A DNA stretch of 64,000 nt, taken from Microbispora sp. ZYX-F-249. Its GTDB lineage: Bacteria > Actinomycetota > Actinomycetes > Streptosporangiales > Streptosporangiaceae. Every line of letters begins with the position of its first letter. The first letter of the stretch is position 1. Positions 33,843 to 44,383 of the stretch are shown here, piece after piece. The notes below the pieces were generated by a model. That model saw nothing but the letters and a program-made list of their open reading frames with translations, was not told where the DNA came from and ran no database searches. Location of the stretch: NCBI RefSeq assembly GCF_039649665.1, contig NZ_JBDJAW010000030.1, positions 33,087-97,086 on the forward strand. The letters are read 5' to 3'. The translations under genes and the position numbers were made by a program.

Positions 33843-35660
33843 ATGGCCGGAAGTCCGTTACGTACCGGAGACCCCGAACGGCTGGGTGACTACCGCCTCG
33901 TCGGCCGCCTGGGAGAAGGCGGCCAGGGCGTGGTGTATCTCGGCGAGACGCCTGACGGGGAGAAGGTGGCGGTGAAGGTCGTACGGACGCGGCCGTCCAC
34001 GGGCATTCCCACGTCCTTCACCAGGGAGCTGGCCGCGGCACGCCAGGTGGCGGAATTCTGCACGGCGCGCATCCTCGACGCCAGGCTGGACGCCGACCCG
34101 CCCTACATCGTGAGCGAGTTCGTCGACGGTCCGTCGCTGCAGCAGGTGATCGAGAGCAACGGCCCGCTCAGGGGCGCGGTACTGCACCGGCTGGCCATCG
34201 GCACCATCACCGCCTTGGCGGCCGTCCACGCAGCGGGGGTGGTGCACCGCGACTTCAAGCCGAGCAACGTGCTGACCGGCCCCGACGGGCCGCGCGTCAT
34301 CGACTTCGGCATCGCCCGGCTGGTCGACGCCTCGGCCACCACCGGTCCCGCTGCCGGCACCCCGCCGTACATGGCCCCCGAGCACTTCCGCGGCGAACGG
34401 ATCGGGCCTCCGGCGGACGTGTTCGCCTGGGGCTCCACCATCACGTACGCGGCCACGGGAGCGCCGCCGTTCGGCCGGGACACGCCCGCGGCCGTCGCCT
34501 ACCGGATCGTGCAGGGCGAACCCGTCCTCGGTGATCTCACGGACGGGCTGCGCGACCTGGTGGAACGCTGCCTGGACAAGGATCCGGCACGCCGGCCGAC
34601 CTCCCGCGAGGTGCTCTTGACCCTCCTGGACGACGTCCCGTCGTCCGGCGGGGACATCGCGGCGCTCCGATTGGGCCGGCAGGCGGCGGGTCAGGTCACG
34701 CCGGAGACGACGGGCGGCGGGGAGCGCCGGCTTCCCCGCCGGGCGCTGCTGGCCGGCACGGGCGCGGTGGTCGCGGCCCTCGCCGGAACCTGGATCGCGG
34801 TCGATCGCCTGCCCGGCCGGACCGTGGCCGGGGGCGCGGGGCCGTCCGCGCCGGGGCCCGGAACCTCGCCCGCGCCCGGCTCCTTTCCACCCTCCGCGGC
34901 TTCGGGCGGGCCCACCGCGAGCGCCACGGCTCCCGGGGAAAGCGCTTCGCCGTCCGCGGGCCCCGCCGGCACGTCCGCGCCGTCCCCTGTCGCAGCTCCC
35001 GCGACCGCGGTGGAGCTGGGCGCGGCGATCGACGCCGCCGTCACGGCCACTCCTTCCGCGAGGTTCGCCTGTCGCGGGGCGTTCTCGGAGAGCGACACCT
35101 ACCTGGAGGCCGAGGGCCGATACACCCACGATGCCGCCGGCCGGTACGACACCGGCTCCTACGACATGCGCGTCACCTATCCGGGAAGCGAGCGGAAACG
35201 CGTCGTCGTCATCGCCGGCGACGTCCATCTTCCGGACGGCGAGAAGCTGCCGCTGGATCTCGACCCGCAGGGGGATGCCGCCCGCCGCCACGACAGCGCG
35301 GCGGCGGGCGCCGCGCTGTTCATCCTCGTCGGCTCCATCGCCACGATCCTGACCCTTGTGGGCGCCAGTCCGAGGGTCTACCGCTCCGGGAAGGACGGCA
35401 GGACGTACGCGGGCGGCGTCCAGGTCGCGGACACCGGTTACCCGCTGCGCGAGTTCCTCGCGAGCTGGCTGAGCCCGGCGCGGGGTCTGGACAGGTCCCG
35501 CATCTCCTACACCCTGACGCTCGGCCAGGACGACCTTCCGGTCAGGTTCGTGTTCGCCTGGAAGGCGTCCCTGCCGGGGCGGGGACCGGACTCCTCGTCC
35601 TTCACGACGACCTACCGGGGATGGGGCCCGGCCCGGCCGATCGTCGCCCGGGCTTCCTGA
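33843..35660 (+). CDS. membrane Ser/Thr protein kinase with extracytoplasmic sensor domain
   Basis: 605 residues. Kinase domain 17-265: GRLGEGGQGVVYLGE, Lys45, catalytic loop HRDFKPSNVLT (Asp137; Phe instead of the usual Leu), DFG 154-156 and PPYMAPEHF. One transmembrane helix (~301-320), then a Pro/Ser/Ala linker to ~385. A folded outer domain (~390-600; DTYLEAEGRYTHDAAGRYDT, MRVTYPGSERKRVVVI) is reminiscent of LolA/LppX-type lipoprotein folds. ATG 33843 has GAGGGG upstream; ATG 33831 does not. It is divergent from the ion channel. Confidence 0.9.
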   Translation: MAGSPLRTGDPERLGDYRLVGRLGEGGQGVVYLGETPDGEKVAVKVVRTRPSTGIPTSFTRELAAARQVAEFCTARILDARLDADPPYIVSEFVDGPSLQQVIESNGPLRGAVLHRLAIGTITALAAVHAAGVVHRDFKPSNVLTGPDGPRVIDFGIARLVDASATTGPAAGTPPYMAPEHFRGERIGPPADVFAWGSTITYAATGAPPFGRDTPAAVAYRIVQGEPVLGDLTDGLRDLVERCLDKDPARRPTSREVLLTLLDDVPSSGGDIAALRLGRQAAGQVTPETTGGGERRLPRRALLAGTGAVVAALAGTWIAVDRLPGRTVAGGAGPSAPGPGTSPAPGSFPPSAASGGPTASATAPGESASPSAGPAGTSAPSPVAAPATAVELGAAIDAAVTATPSARFACRGAFSESDTYLEAEGRYTHDAAGRYDTGSYDMRVTYPGSERKRVVVIAGDVHLPDGEKLPLDLDPQGDAARRHDSAAAGAALFILVGSIATILTLVGASPRVYRSGKDGRTYAGGVQVADTGYPLREFLASWLSPARGLDRSRISYTLTLGQDDLPVRFVFAWKASLPGRGPDSSSFTTTYRGWGPARPIVARAS

Positions 35661-35692
35661 GACCGGCTTCCTGAGACCGGCTTCCTGGGATC
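35651..35692. repeat. 14-bp tandem repeat (3 units) across two convergent stop codons
   Basis: GGCTTCCTGAGACC at 35651-35664 and 35665-35678, and a third, diverged GGCTTCCTGGGATC at 35679-35692. The first unit contains the kinase stop (35658-35660) and the last overlaps the ROK stop at 35691. Confidence 0.85.
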
Positions 35693-36860
35693 AGCGGGCG
35701 GCGGCGTCCACGGCCCGGGCCGACAGGACGTGGTCGAGGACCATGAGGGCGCAGCCGGTGATGCCCGCGCCGGGCCCGAGGTGGCTGCGCTCGATGCGCA
35801 GGCTGCGGGTGGCGAGCTGGGTGGAGCGCCGGTAGACGACCTCGCGCACGCCGGACACCAGCGGCTGGAACATCTCGGCGACGTCGCCGCCGAGGACCAC
35901 GACCGCGGGGTTGAGCAGGTTGACCGCGCCCGAGATGACCTCGCCCAGCCAGCGGCCGGCCTGCCGCACCACGGCCATGGTCTCCGCGTCGCCGGCCCGG
36001 ACCAGGGCGGTCACGTCGGCGAGCGAGGTCACGTCGCGGCCCTTGGCCCGCAGGTCGCGCAGGATCGCGGTGCCGCTGGCGACCGAGTCGACGCAGTCGA
36101 GGTTGCCGCAGCGGCACAGCACGCCCCCGCCGTCCCGCACCGGGATGTGCCCGATCTCCCCGGCCGCGCCGAGCGCTCCGCGCAGGATGCCGCCACCGGA
36201 GATCACACCCGCGCCGATGCGGGTGGAGACCTTCACGAACAGCAGGTCGTCGAGTTCGGAGGCGTAGACGACGCGGTGCTCGCCCATGGCGATGACGTTC
36301 ACGTCGTTGTCCACGAGCACCGGCACGCGGAACCGCTCGGCGATGATCGGCGGGATCACCACGCCGGTCCAGCTCGCCATGACGCGGGCGCTCTCGACCC
36401 GCCCGGCGGCGAACTCCACGGTCGCCGGAACGCCGAGCCCGATGCCGACGACGTCGTCCCGCCCGTCGAGCAGCTTCTCCCAGGTGTCCATCAGCAGGGG
36501 CAGCACGACGTCCGGCCCCTCCTCGACGTCGATGTCCAGGTCGGTGCGGTGCCGCACCTCGCCCGCGAGGTCGCACAGCGCGATCTGGGTGCGGCGGGCA
36601 CCGAGCGAGGCCACCGGGACGACTCCCCCGGAGGCGGCGAAGCGCAGCCGTACGGGCGGGCGGCCCCCGGTGGACGGCCCTTCGGCGTCCTCCACGATCA
36701 GCCCGCGCTGGAGCAGGTCGGCGACGCGGTGCGCGACGGCCGGCCGGGACAGGCCCGTCACACGGCCGATGTCGGCACGCGTCATCGCCTCCCCGCTCCG
36801 GATGAGCTGGAAGACCTCGCCGGTTGTGGCTATACGTGACATCGAGCGTAAGTGAAGCAC
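35691..36860 (-). CDS. ROK-family transcriptional repressor
   Basis: 389 residues. An N-terminal winged helix (FQLIRSGEAMTRADIGRVTG, then LSRPAVAHRVADLLQRGLI) precedes a ROK sugar-kinase-like domain with the CxCGNxxC-type zinc motif GVLCRCGNLDCVDS and PVLVDNDVNV. ROK repressors bind a sugar or sugar phosphate. The divergent operon encodes the Entner-Doudoroff enzymes, the obvious target. AGGTGAG precedes GTG 36860; ATG 36842 is an alternative. Confidence 0.92.
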   Translation of the reverse strand: MLHLRSMSRIATTGEVFQLIRSGEAMTRADIGRVTGLSRPAVAHRVADLLQRGLIVEDAEGPSTGGRPPVRLRFAASGGVVPVASLGARRTQIALCDLAGEVRHRTDLDIDVEEGPDVVLPLLMDTWEKLLDGRDDVVGIGLGVPATVEFAAGRVESARVMASWTGVVIPPIIAERFRVPVLVDNDVNVIAMGEHRVVYASELDDLLFVKVSTRIGAGVISGGGILRGALGAAGEIGHIPVRDGGGVLCRCGNLDCVDSVASGTAILRDLRAKGRDVTSLADVTALVRAGDAETMAVVRQAGRWLGEVISGAVNLLNPAVVVLGGDVAEMFQPLVSGVREVVYRRSTQLATRSLRIERSHLGPGAGITGCALMVLDHVLSARAVDAAAR

Positions 36861-36880
36861 AGGAACTCACCTAAGTTCAA

Positions 36881-36923
36881 CGACTTATTCATTCTGAGTT
36901 ACAAAACTAGGCTTGATAAGTCG
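36881..36923. promoter_or_regulatory. inverted repeat in ROK / edd divergent promoter
   Basis: CGACTTAT (36881-36888) and ATAAGTCG (36916-36923) are perfect complements, centre to centre 35 bp, within an AT-rich stretch that stands out from the GC-rich surroundings. It is a candidate operator for the ROK repressor controlling itself and edd-glk-eda. The rest of the gap to 37081 includes a purine-rich ribosome site at 37066-37075 for edd. Confidence 0.5.
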
Positions 36924-37081
36924 CATAACTTCCGGATACTGTCCCATCCGTGCCCAATCGACACCTGGTGCCCGATCATCGGATCGGGGCCGGACGTGCC
37001 GCCGGGCACACGTCCCGGGACGACGTCCCGGGGCGCGTTCGACCCCGCCTCGCGGCGGCACCGGCAGGAGGAGGACCTTCC

Positions 37082-38907
<1,826 letters not shown>

Positions 38908-38911
<4 letters not shown>

Positions 38912-39882
38912 GCCTTCCCTGGCTGGTCGCGGACATCGGCGGAACCAACGCCAGGTTCGGTTTGGTGACGCGGCCCGGAGGGCAGCCGGAGGCGGTAGCC
39001 GTACTCGACGTTTCCCAGCATCTCGGCCTTGCCGATGCCGTAGCCGCCTATCTCGCAGACCATGCGGGCGGAGTTCGGCCGGGGGCCGCGTGCCTGGCGA
39101 TCGCCGGTCCGGTCGACGAAGACCGGTACCGGCTGACGAACGCGGGGTGGTCGGGATCCGTGGAGGAACTCGGCATCCCGCGCACGGTGCTGCTGAACGA
39201 CTTCGAGGCGCTGGCGATCTCACTGCCGCACCTGGCGGGCGACGACCTCGTGCCGCTCGGCGGACCCCCGCCGACGGCGGGCCTGACCAAGGCCGTGCTC
39301 GGGCCCGGCACCGGGCTCGGAGTGGCCGGGCTGGTCCCCGTGCGCGAGGGCTGGCAGCCGGTGGCCGGCGAGGGCGGGCACGTCGCCGTCCCCGTCGTCA
39401 CGGATCTGGAGATGGAGATCGTCCGGGCGCTGCGGGCGGACGGCCTGCCGTACGTGGACGCCGAGCACCTGCTTTCGGGCACCGGGCTGCCACGGCTGTA
39501 CCGCGGCCTCGCGCTCGCGCGCGGCGTCACGCCCGAACCGCGGACGGCCGCCCAGATCACGGCGGCGCATATCACCTCCTCGGACGACCCGCTCTGCGCC
39601 GAGACCGTCGAGGTCTTCCTCGCCCTGCTCGGCGGTTTCGCCGGCGGAGTGGCGCTCACCCTCGGCGCGCGGGGCGGGGTCTATCTGGGCGGCGGCGTGC
39701 TGCCCCGTCTGGTCGCGCGGATCCCGGGCAGCGCGTTCCGGGCCCGGTTCGAGACGACCGCGCCGGCGCTGTCGGAGTACGCCGCCGCGATCGCCACCTC
39801 ACTGATCATCGCCGAACAGCCGGCGCTTACGGGCGCGGCCGCCTGGCTCGCCCAACGATTCCCCCATGTGGAGCGTGTATGA
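38908..39882 (+). CDS. glk: glucokinase (E. coli type)
   Basis: 324 residues of the Glk family (not the ROK glucokinase usual in actinobacteria). Phosphate-1 motif [14 protein letters not shown] at the N-terminus, substrate Asn-Asp in [10 protein letters not shown], and [13 protein letters not shown]. It phosphorylates glucose to glucose-6-phosphate in the cytoplasm, feeding the Entner-Doudoroff steps. GTG 38908 overlaps the edd stop; its own stop overlaps the eda start. Confidence 0.93.
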
Positions 39883-40496
39883 GCAACCTTCTCGACCTCG
39901 CGCCGGTCGTCCCGGTGGTCGTCCTCGACGACGCCGAGAGCGCCGTCCCTCTCGCCCGGGCCCTGGTGAACGGGGGCCTGCCGGTCATCGAGGTCACGCT
40001 GCGGACCCCGGCCGCCCTCGACGCCATCCGGCGGATCGCCGCCGAGGTGCCGGAGGCCGTCGTCGGCGCGGGCACCGTGCGCTCGCCGGAGGACGTGGAG
40101 GCCGCGACGGAGGCCGGCGCCCGGTTCCTCGTCTCCCCCGGCACCACGCCCGGTCTGCTCGCGGCCATGCTCGCCGCCGGTGTGCCGTTCCTGCCGGGCG
40201 TCGCCACGGCCACCGAGGCGATGACGCTGGCCGAGCGCGGGGTGCGCGAGCTGAAGTTCTTCCCCGCCGAGCCCGCCGGGGGCGTCACGTACCTCAAGGC
40301 GCTGAGCGGCCCGCTGCCCGACGTGCGGTTCTGCCCCACGGGCGGGATCACCCCGTCGAACGCCCCCGCCTACCTCGCCCTGCCGAACGTCGGCTGCGTC
40401 GGCGGCAGCTGGCTCACGCCGCGCAGCCTGGTGACGGCGGGCGACTTCGCCAGGATCGAGAAGCTCGCGTCCGAGGCCGCCGCGCTGCGCCCCTGA
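39879..40496 (+). CDS. eda: 2-keto-3-deoxy-6-phosphogluconate aldolase
   Basis: 205-residue TIM barrel. Catalytic Glu38 in IEVTLRT and Schiff-base Lys126 in ELKFFPAEP are the KDPG-aldolase residues; [11 protein letters not shown] and PGVATATEA are further family blocks. It splits KDPG into pyruvate and glyceraldehyde-3-phosphate. Its ATG overlaps the glk stop. Together the three genes make the complete lower Entner-Doudoroff route. Confidence 0.95.
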   Translation: MSNLLDLAPVVPVVVLDDAESAVPLARALVNGGLPVIEVTLRTPAALDAIRRIAAEVPEAVVGAGTVRSPEDVEAATEAGARFLVSPGTTPGLLAAMLAAGVPFLPGVATATEAMTLAERGVRELKFFPAEPAGGVTYLKALSGPLPDVRFCPTGGITPSNAPAYLALPNVGCVGGSWLTPRSLVTAGDFARIEKLASEAAALRP

Positions 40497-40563
40497 GCGC
40501 TCCCTGAGTCTCCTCAGCTCGCCGGTCCGTCCTTCCTCCCTCGGCGGAGCCGGTGACCATGCC

Positions 40564-40633
40564 CGTGCCCGTGACCCGGGCACGTCCATGGGTGCCGGGC
40601 CCGTGACCGCTCACCGGCGGTCGCGGGCCCGGC
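40564..40633. terminator. paired hairpins between eda and pfkB
   Basis: CGTGCCCG/CGGGCACG with a 5-nt loop (40564-40584), then a stronger stem: 40594-40610 pairs with 40617-40633 over 17 bp (one G-U) with a 6-nt loop. They lie between convergent genes, so they probably end both transcripts. Confidence 0.7.
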
Positions 40634-40686
40634 GTCGTCTCACCCCGCGCTCACAACTCCGGCACCCGGTCTCACGGCGCCCGGTC

Positions 40687-41595
40687 TCACGGCGCGGCCG
40701 GCAGCGCGTCCAGGGCGATCGGGTCCTCGTGGGTGCCCACGCTGGTGCACGCGTGCGCCCCGGCCACGGCGGCCAGCCGTACGCACTCCTCCAGTGGCCG
40801 GCCGGTCAGGCGGCCGTACAGGAAGCCGGACACGAACGCGTCCCCGGCGCCGTTGCTGTCGGCCACCGGTCCGGGCAGCGGAGCCGCGGGGAAGCGCCGG
40901 ACGCGCCCGCCGGCGAGCACGTGGCAGCCCTCGGCCCCGGCCGTGCACACGACCACCGACGCCCGGCCCCGCTCCGCGATCGACCGCATGACCTCCTCCC
41001 GCCGCCCGCCGAGCTTCACCGCGGACAGGAAGACCAGGTCGGAGGAGTAGGCGAAGTCCTCGTGGTGCGGGTTCTCCCCGTCCCAGTCGTGCAGGTCGGT
41101 CGAGACCGTCGTCCCGTCCGGGATGTCGGCGTACACATGCCGGGCGAAGTCCACGATCGAGACGTGGACGTGCCGGGCCTCCCGGAGGGCGGGCAGGTAG
41201 AGGTCGCGCGGCATGCGCTGGCCGGGGACGACCCGGGGGTCGAAGAGCGACAGCCGCCTGCCGGCGGAGTCCACCAGCAGGACGCTGCGGCGGGTGCCCG
41301 CCTCCGACACCGCGTGGGAGAAGTCCACGCCGCGGGCGGCGAGATGGCCGCGGATCAGCGCGCCCTGGGGGTCGTCGCCGATCAGGTCGACGAACTTCAC
41401 CCGCAGGCCGAGCGCGTGGCAGCCGAGGGCGACCCCCGCGCCGGTGTTCCCGATCCGGTCCACGACGGGCGGCACGGCGTAGGTGTCGGCGTACGGCAGG
41501 GGCAGTTCCGGCACGTAGACGGTCGTGTCGACGCCGGCGCCGCCGACGACGAGGACATCCAGTGCATGATCACGGAGGGCGTCGTTCGAGGTCAC
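40687..41595 (-). CDS. PfkB-family carbohydrate kinase
   Basis: 302-residue ribokinase fold. The C-terminal signature DSNGAGDAFVSGFLYG includes catalytic Asp252, and the N-terminal GGAGVDTTVYVPELP with VVDRIGNTGAGVALG forms the sugar site. The substrate sugar is not evident. GTG 41595 starts it. It lies 115 bp downstream of the LacI gene on the same strand, so it may be the last gene of the maltodextrin operon. Confidence 0.9.
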   Translation of the reverse strand: MTSNDALRDHALDVLVVGGAGVDTTVYVPELPLPYADTYAVPPVVDRIGNTGAGVALGCHALGLRVKFVDLIGDDPQGALIRGHLAARGVDFSHAVSEAGTRRSVLLVDSAGRRLSLFDPRVVPGQRMPRDLYLPALREARHVHVSIVDFARHVYADIPDGTTVSTDLHDWDGENPHHEDFAYSSDLVFLSAVKLGGRREEVMRSIAERGRASVVVCTAGAEGCHVLAGGRVRRFPAAPLPGPVADSNGAGDAFVSGFLYGRLTGRPLEECVRLAAVAGAHACTSVGTHEDPIALDALPAAP

Positions 41596-41682
41596 ACGGG
41601 TTCCAAGGGATTCAGTGCATGGTCACGAAGGGTGGATGCGCAGGTCGGCGGCCGTCTGTGCGACTAACTACAAGATCACGGT

Positions 41683-41710
41683 GGGGGTGTGGGGGTGTGG
41701 GGGGTGGGGG
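41683..41710 (+). other. G-quadruplex-forming motif
   Basis: Four runs of at least five guanines on the plus strand: 41683-41687, 41691-41695, 41699-41704 and 41706-41710, separated by 3, 3 and 1 nt. It ends at the base before the LacI stop codon (41711-41713). The minus-strand transcript from lacI towards pfkB would be C-rich here. Confidence 0.8.
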
Positions 41711-42751
41711 TCAGCGGTTGACGAGGGGGCCGGAACTGGTGGAGCCGCGCACCACGAGCTCGGGCTGGTAGACCAGCTCGACGTGCTTGGCCGGGCTGCC
41801 GCCGATCTCCTCGAGGAGCGTCTCGACTGCCGCGGCCGCCATCGCGCCGATCGGCTTGCGCACGGTCGTCAGCGGCGGGTCGGTGAAGGCCATCAGCGGC
41901 GAATCGTCGAACCCGACGACCGACACGTCCCCGGGCACGGACAGCCCCCGCTCGCGGGCGGCGCGGATCGCGCCGAGCGCCATGAGGTCGCTGGCGCAGA
42001 AGACGCCGGTGCAGCCGCGGTCGAGCAGCGCCGCGGCGGCGGCCTGCCCGCCCTCGACGGAGAACAGCGAGTGCTGGATCAGGTCGTCGACGTCGGTCAG
42101 GCCGAGCAACTGGGCCATCGCCTGCTGGAAGCCCTCGATCTTGCGGATGACCGGGACGAACCGCCGCTGCCCCAGCGCGAGGCCGATGCGCTCGTGCCCG
42201 AGGTCCACCAGGTGCTGCACGGCCAGGCGCGCGGCGAGCCGGTCGTCGGGCGAGATGAACGGCGCGGGGATGGCCTCGTTGTAGCCGTCCACGAACACGA
42301 TCGGCAGGCCGCGGTCGGTGAGCCGGGTGTAGCGGTCCATCCGCGCGGTGGTGTCGGCGTGCAGGCCGGACACGAAGACGATGCCGGACACGCCCCGGTC
42401 GAGCAGCATCTCGGTGAACTCGTCCTCGGGCGCGCCACCGGGCTCCTGGGTGCACAGGATCGGCGTGTAACCGTGCTGGATCAGCGACTTCTCCATCGCC
42501 TGGGCGAACGCCGGGAAGATCGGGTTGCCGAGCTCCGGGATCACCAGGCCGATCAGGCCGTTGCTGCGCTGGCGCAGCCGCTGGGGACGCTCGTAGCCCA
42601 TCAGGTCGAGGGCGGTGAGCACGGCCTGGCGGGTGGCCGGGGAGACCCCCGCCTTGCCGTTGAGCACACGGCTCACCGTCGCCTCGCTGACTCCGGCCTG
42701 AGCAGCGATGTCGGCGAGCCGTGTGTTGTTCATGAGCATTACTTTAGACAT
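41711..42751 (-). CDS. LacI-family transcriptional repressor
   Basis: 346 residues. The HTH and hinge are clear (LADIAAQAGVSEATVSRVLN, then LTALDLMGYERPQRLRQR), followed by a periplasmic-binding-protein-like domain (IGLVIPELGNPIFPAFAQAM, SVVGFDDSPL). It probably senses maltose, maltodextrin or a derivative and controls the adjacent GH13/importer genes. ATG 42751 overlaps the GH13 stop by 8 nt and has GGGA upstream; ATG 42733 would give a more usual short N-terminus. Confidence 0.92.
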   Translation of the reverse strand: MSKVMLMNNTRLADIAAQAGVSEATVSRVLNGKAGVSPATRQAVLTALDLMGYERPQRLRQRSNGLIGLVIPELGNPIFPAFAQAMEKSLIQHGYTPILCTQEPGGAPEDEFTEMLLDRGVSGIVFVSGLHADTTARMDRYTRLTDRGLPIVFVDGYNEAIPAPFISPDDRLAARLAVQHLVDLGHERIGLALGQRRFVPVIRKIEGFQQAMAQLLGLTDVDDLIQHSLFSVEGGQAAAAALLDRGCTGVFCASDLMALGAIRAARERGLSVPGDVSVVGFDDSPLMAFTDPPLTTVRKPIGAMAAAAVETLLEEIGGSPAKHVELVYQPELVVRGSTSSGPLVNR

Positions 42752-44357
42752 TGTTCCCGGTCCACCAGGTGGCGGAGTCGGGCGCGAGCCGCACGACCGC
42801 GCCGGACGTCTCCGGCCCTCCGCTGGCCAGCAGCAGGTCGCCCGGCGCCCCGATCTCCACCCACTCGGACGTCATGTTGAGGACGCAGGCGAACGACTCG
42901 CCGCGGCGGAACGCCAGCGTGCCGGCCGGGCTGTCGAGCCAGGTCAGCGTGCCGTCGCCCAGCTCCGGGTGCTCCCGCCTGAGGGCGAGCGCGGCCCGGT
43001 AGAGGCTGAGCGTCGAGGCGCCGTCGCGCAGCTGCGCCTCCACCGAGAGGGTGTGCCAGTCGGCCGGCATCGGCAGCCAGCTCTCGTAGATGCCCGGCGG
43101 GGTGAAGCCGTACGGCGGCTCGCCCGCGGCGGTCCACGGCAGCGGCACCCGGCAGCCGTCCCGGCCGCTGTCGGGGTCGCGCAGCCGCTGGGGGTCCTGG
43201 AGGTACTGCTCGGGCAGGTCGAGCACCTCGGGCAGCCCGAGCTCCTCGCCCTGGTAGATGTAGGCCGAGCCCGGCAGCGCCAGCATGAGCAGCGCCGCCG
43301 CCCGCGCCCGGCGCAGGCCGCGCTCGCCGCCGCCGTACCGCGTGACGTGCCGCTTGACGTCGTGGTTGGACAGCACCCAGGTCGGGGGCGCGCCCACCAG
43401 CGCCGACGTGCGCACCGACTCGTCGATGACCTCGCGGAAGCGGCCGGCCTCCCAGGGCGTCTTGAGGAAGTGGAAGTTGAACGCCTGGTGCAGCTCGTCC
43501 GGGCGGACGTAGTTGGCCAGCCGCTCGGGCGAGGGCGCCCACGCCTCGGCCACCCCGATCCGCTCGCCGTCGTAGGAGTCGAGGATGCGGCGCCACGTCC
43601 GGTGGATCTCGTGCACGCCGTCCTGGTCGAAGAACGGCACGACCTGCTCGCCGATCATCTCGGCCTGGCCCGAGGCTCCCACGTCGGGCAGGCCGGGCGC
43701 CTTGACCATGCCGTGCGCCACGTCGATGCGGAAGCCGTCCACGCCGAGGTCCAGCCAGAACCGCAGCACGTCGGCGAACTCCTCGTGCACCTCCGGGTGC
43801 TCCCAGTTGAGGTCCGGCTGCTCGGGCGCGAACAGGTGGAGGTACCACTGCCCGTCCGCCACCCGGGTCCAGGCGGGCCCGCCGAAGATCGACTCCCAGT
43901 CGTTGGGCGGCAGCTCGCCCGCCGCGCCCTTGCCCTCGCGGAAGATGTAGCGCTCCCGCTCCGGGCTGCCGGGCCCGGCCCGCAGCGCCGCCTCGAACCA
44001 GGGGTGCCGGTCGGAGGTGTGGTTGGGCACCACGTCCACGATGATCCGGATGCCCAGCCTGTGGGCGTCCGTGATCAGCGCCTGGGCGTCGGCCAGCGAC
44101 CCGAAGATCGGGTCGACGTTCCGGTAGTCGGCCACGTCGTACCCGAAGTCGGCCATCGGCGAGGGGTAGAAGGGCGTCAGCCAGATCGCGTCCACGCCGA
44201 GGTCGGCCAGGTACCGCAGGCGGCTGCGCACGCCGAGCAGGTCGCCGATCCCGTCGCCGTTGCCGTCCGCGAAGCTGCGGACGTACACCTGGTAGATCAC
44301 CGCGTCGCGCCACCACCTGGTCGTGACCGCGGACGGCTGGACGGCGAGTTCGGTCAT
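42744..44357 (-). CDS. GH13 alpha-glucosidase / oligo-1,6-glucosidase type
   Basis: 537 residues, cytoplasmic (no signal peptide). GH13 regions: VDVVPNHTSD, DGFRIDVAHG (nucleophile Asp212), IGVAEAW (acid/base Glu271) and LSNHDVKRH (Asp333); DGNGDGIGDL is the short calcium-like loop of oligo-glucosidases. It should release glucose from imported malto- or isomalto-oligosaccharides. GGGGGATC precedes ATG 44357. It sits between the importer permease and the LacI gene. Confidence 0.94.
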   Translation of the reverse strand: MTELAVQPSAVTTRWWRDAVIYQVYVRSFADGNGDGIGDLLGVRSRLRYLADLGVDAIWLTPFYPSPMADFGYDVADYRNVDPIFGSLADAQALITDAHRLGIRIIVDVVPNHTSDRHPWFEAALRAGPGSPERERYIFREGKGAAGELPPNDWESIFGGPAWTRVADGQWYLHLFAPEQPDLNWEHPEVHEEFADVLRFWLDLGVDGFRIDVAHGMVKAPGLPDVGASGQAEMIGEQVVPFFDQDGVHEIHRTWRRILDSYDGERIGVAEAWAPSPERLANYVRPDELHQAFNFHFLKTPWEAGRFREVIDESVRTSALVGAPPTWVLSNHDVKRHVTRYGGGERGLRRARAAALLMLALPGSAYIYQGEELGLPEVLDLPEQYLQDPQRLRDPDSGRDGCRVPLPWTAAGEPPYGFTPPGIYESWLPMPADWHTLSVEAQLRDGASTLSLYRAALALRREHPELGDGTLTWLDSPAGTLAFRRGESFACVLNMTSEWVEIGAPGDLLLASGGPETSGAVVRLAPDSATWWTGNNV

Positions 44358-44383
44358 TGGGATCCCCCGATTCTCATATGAGG

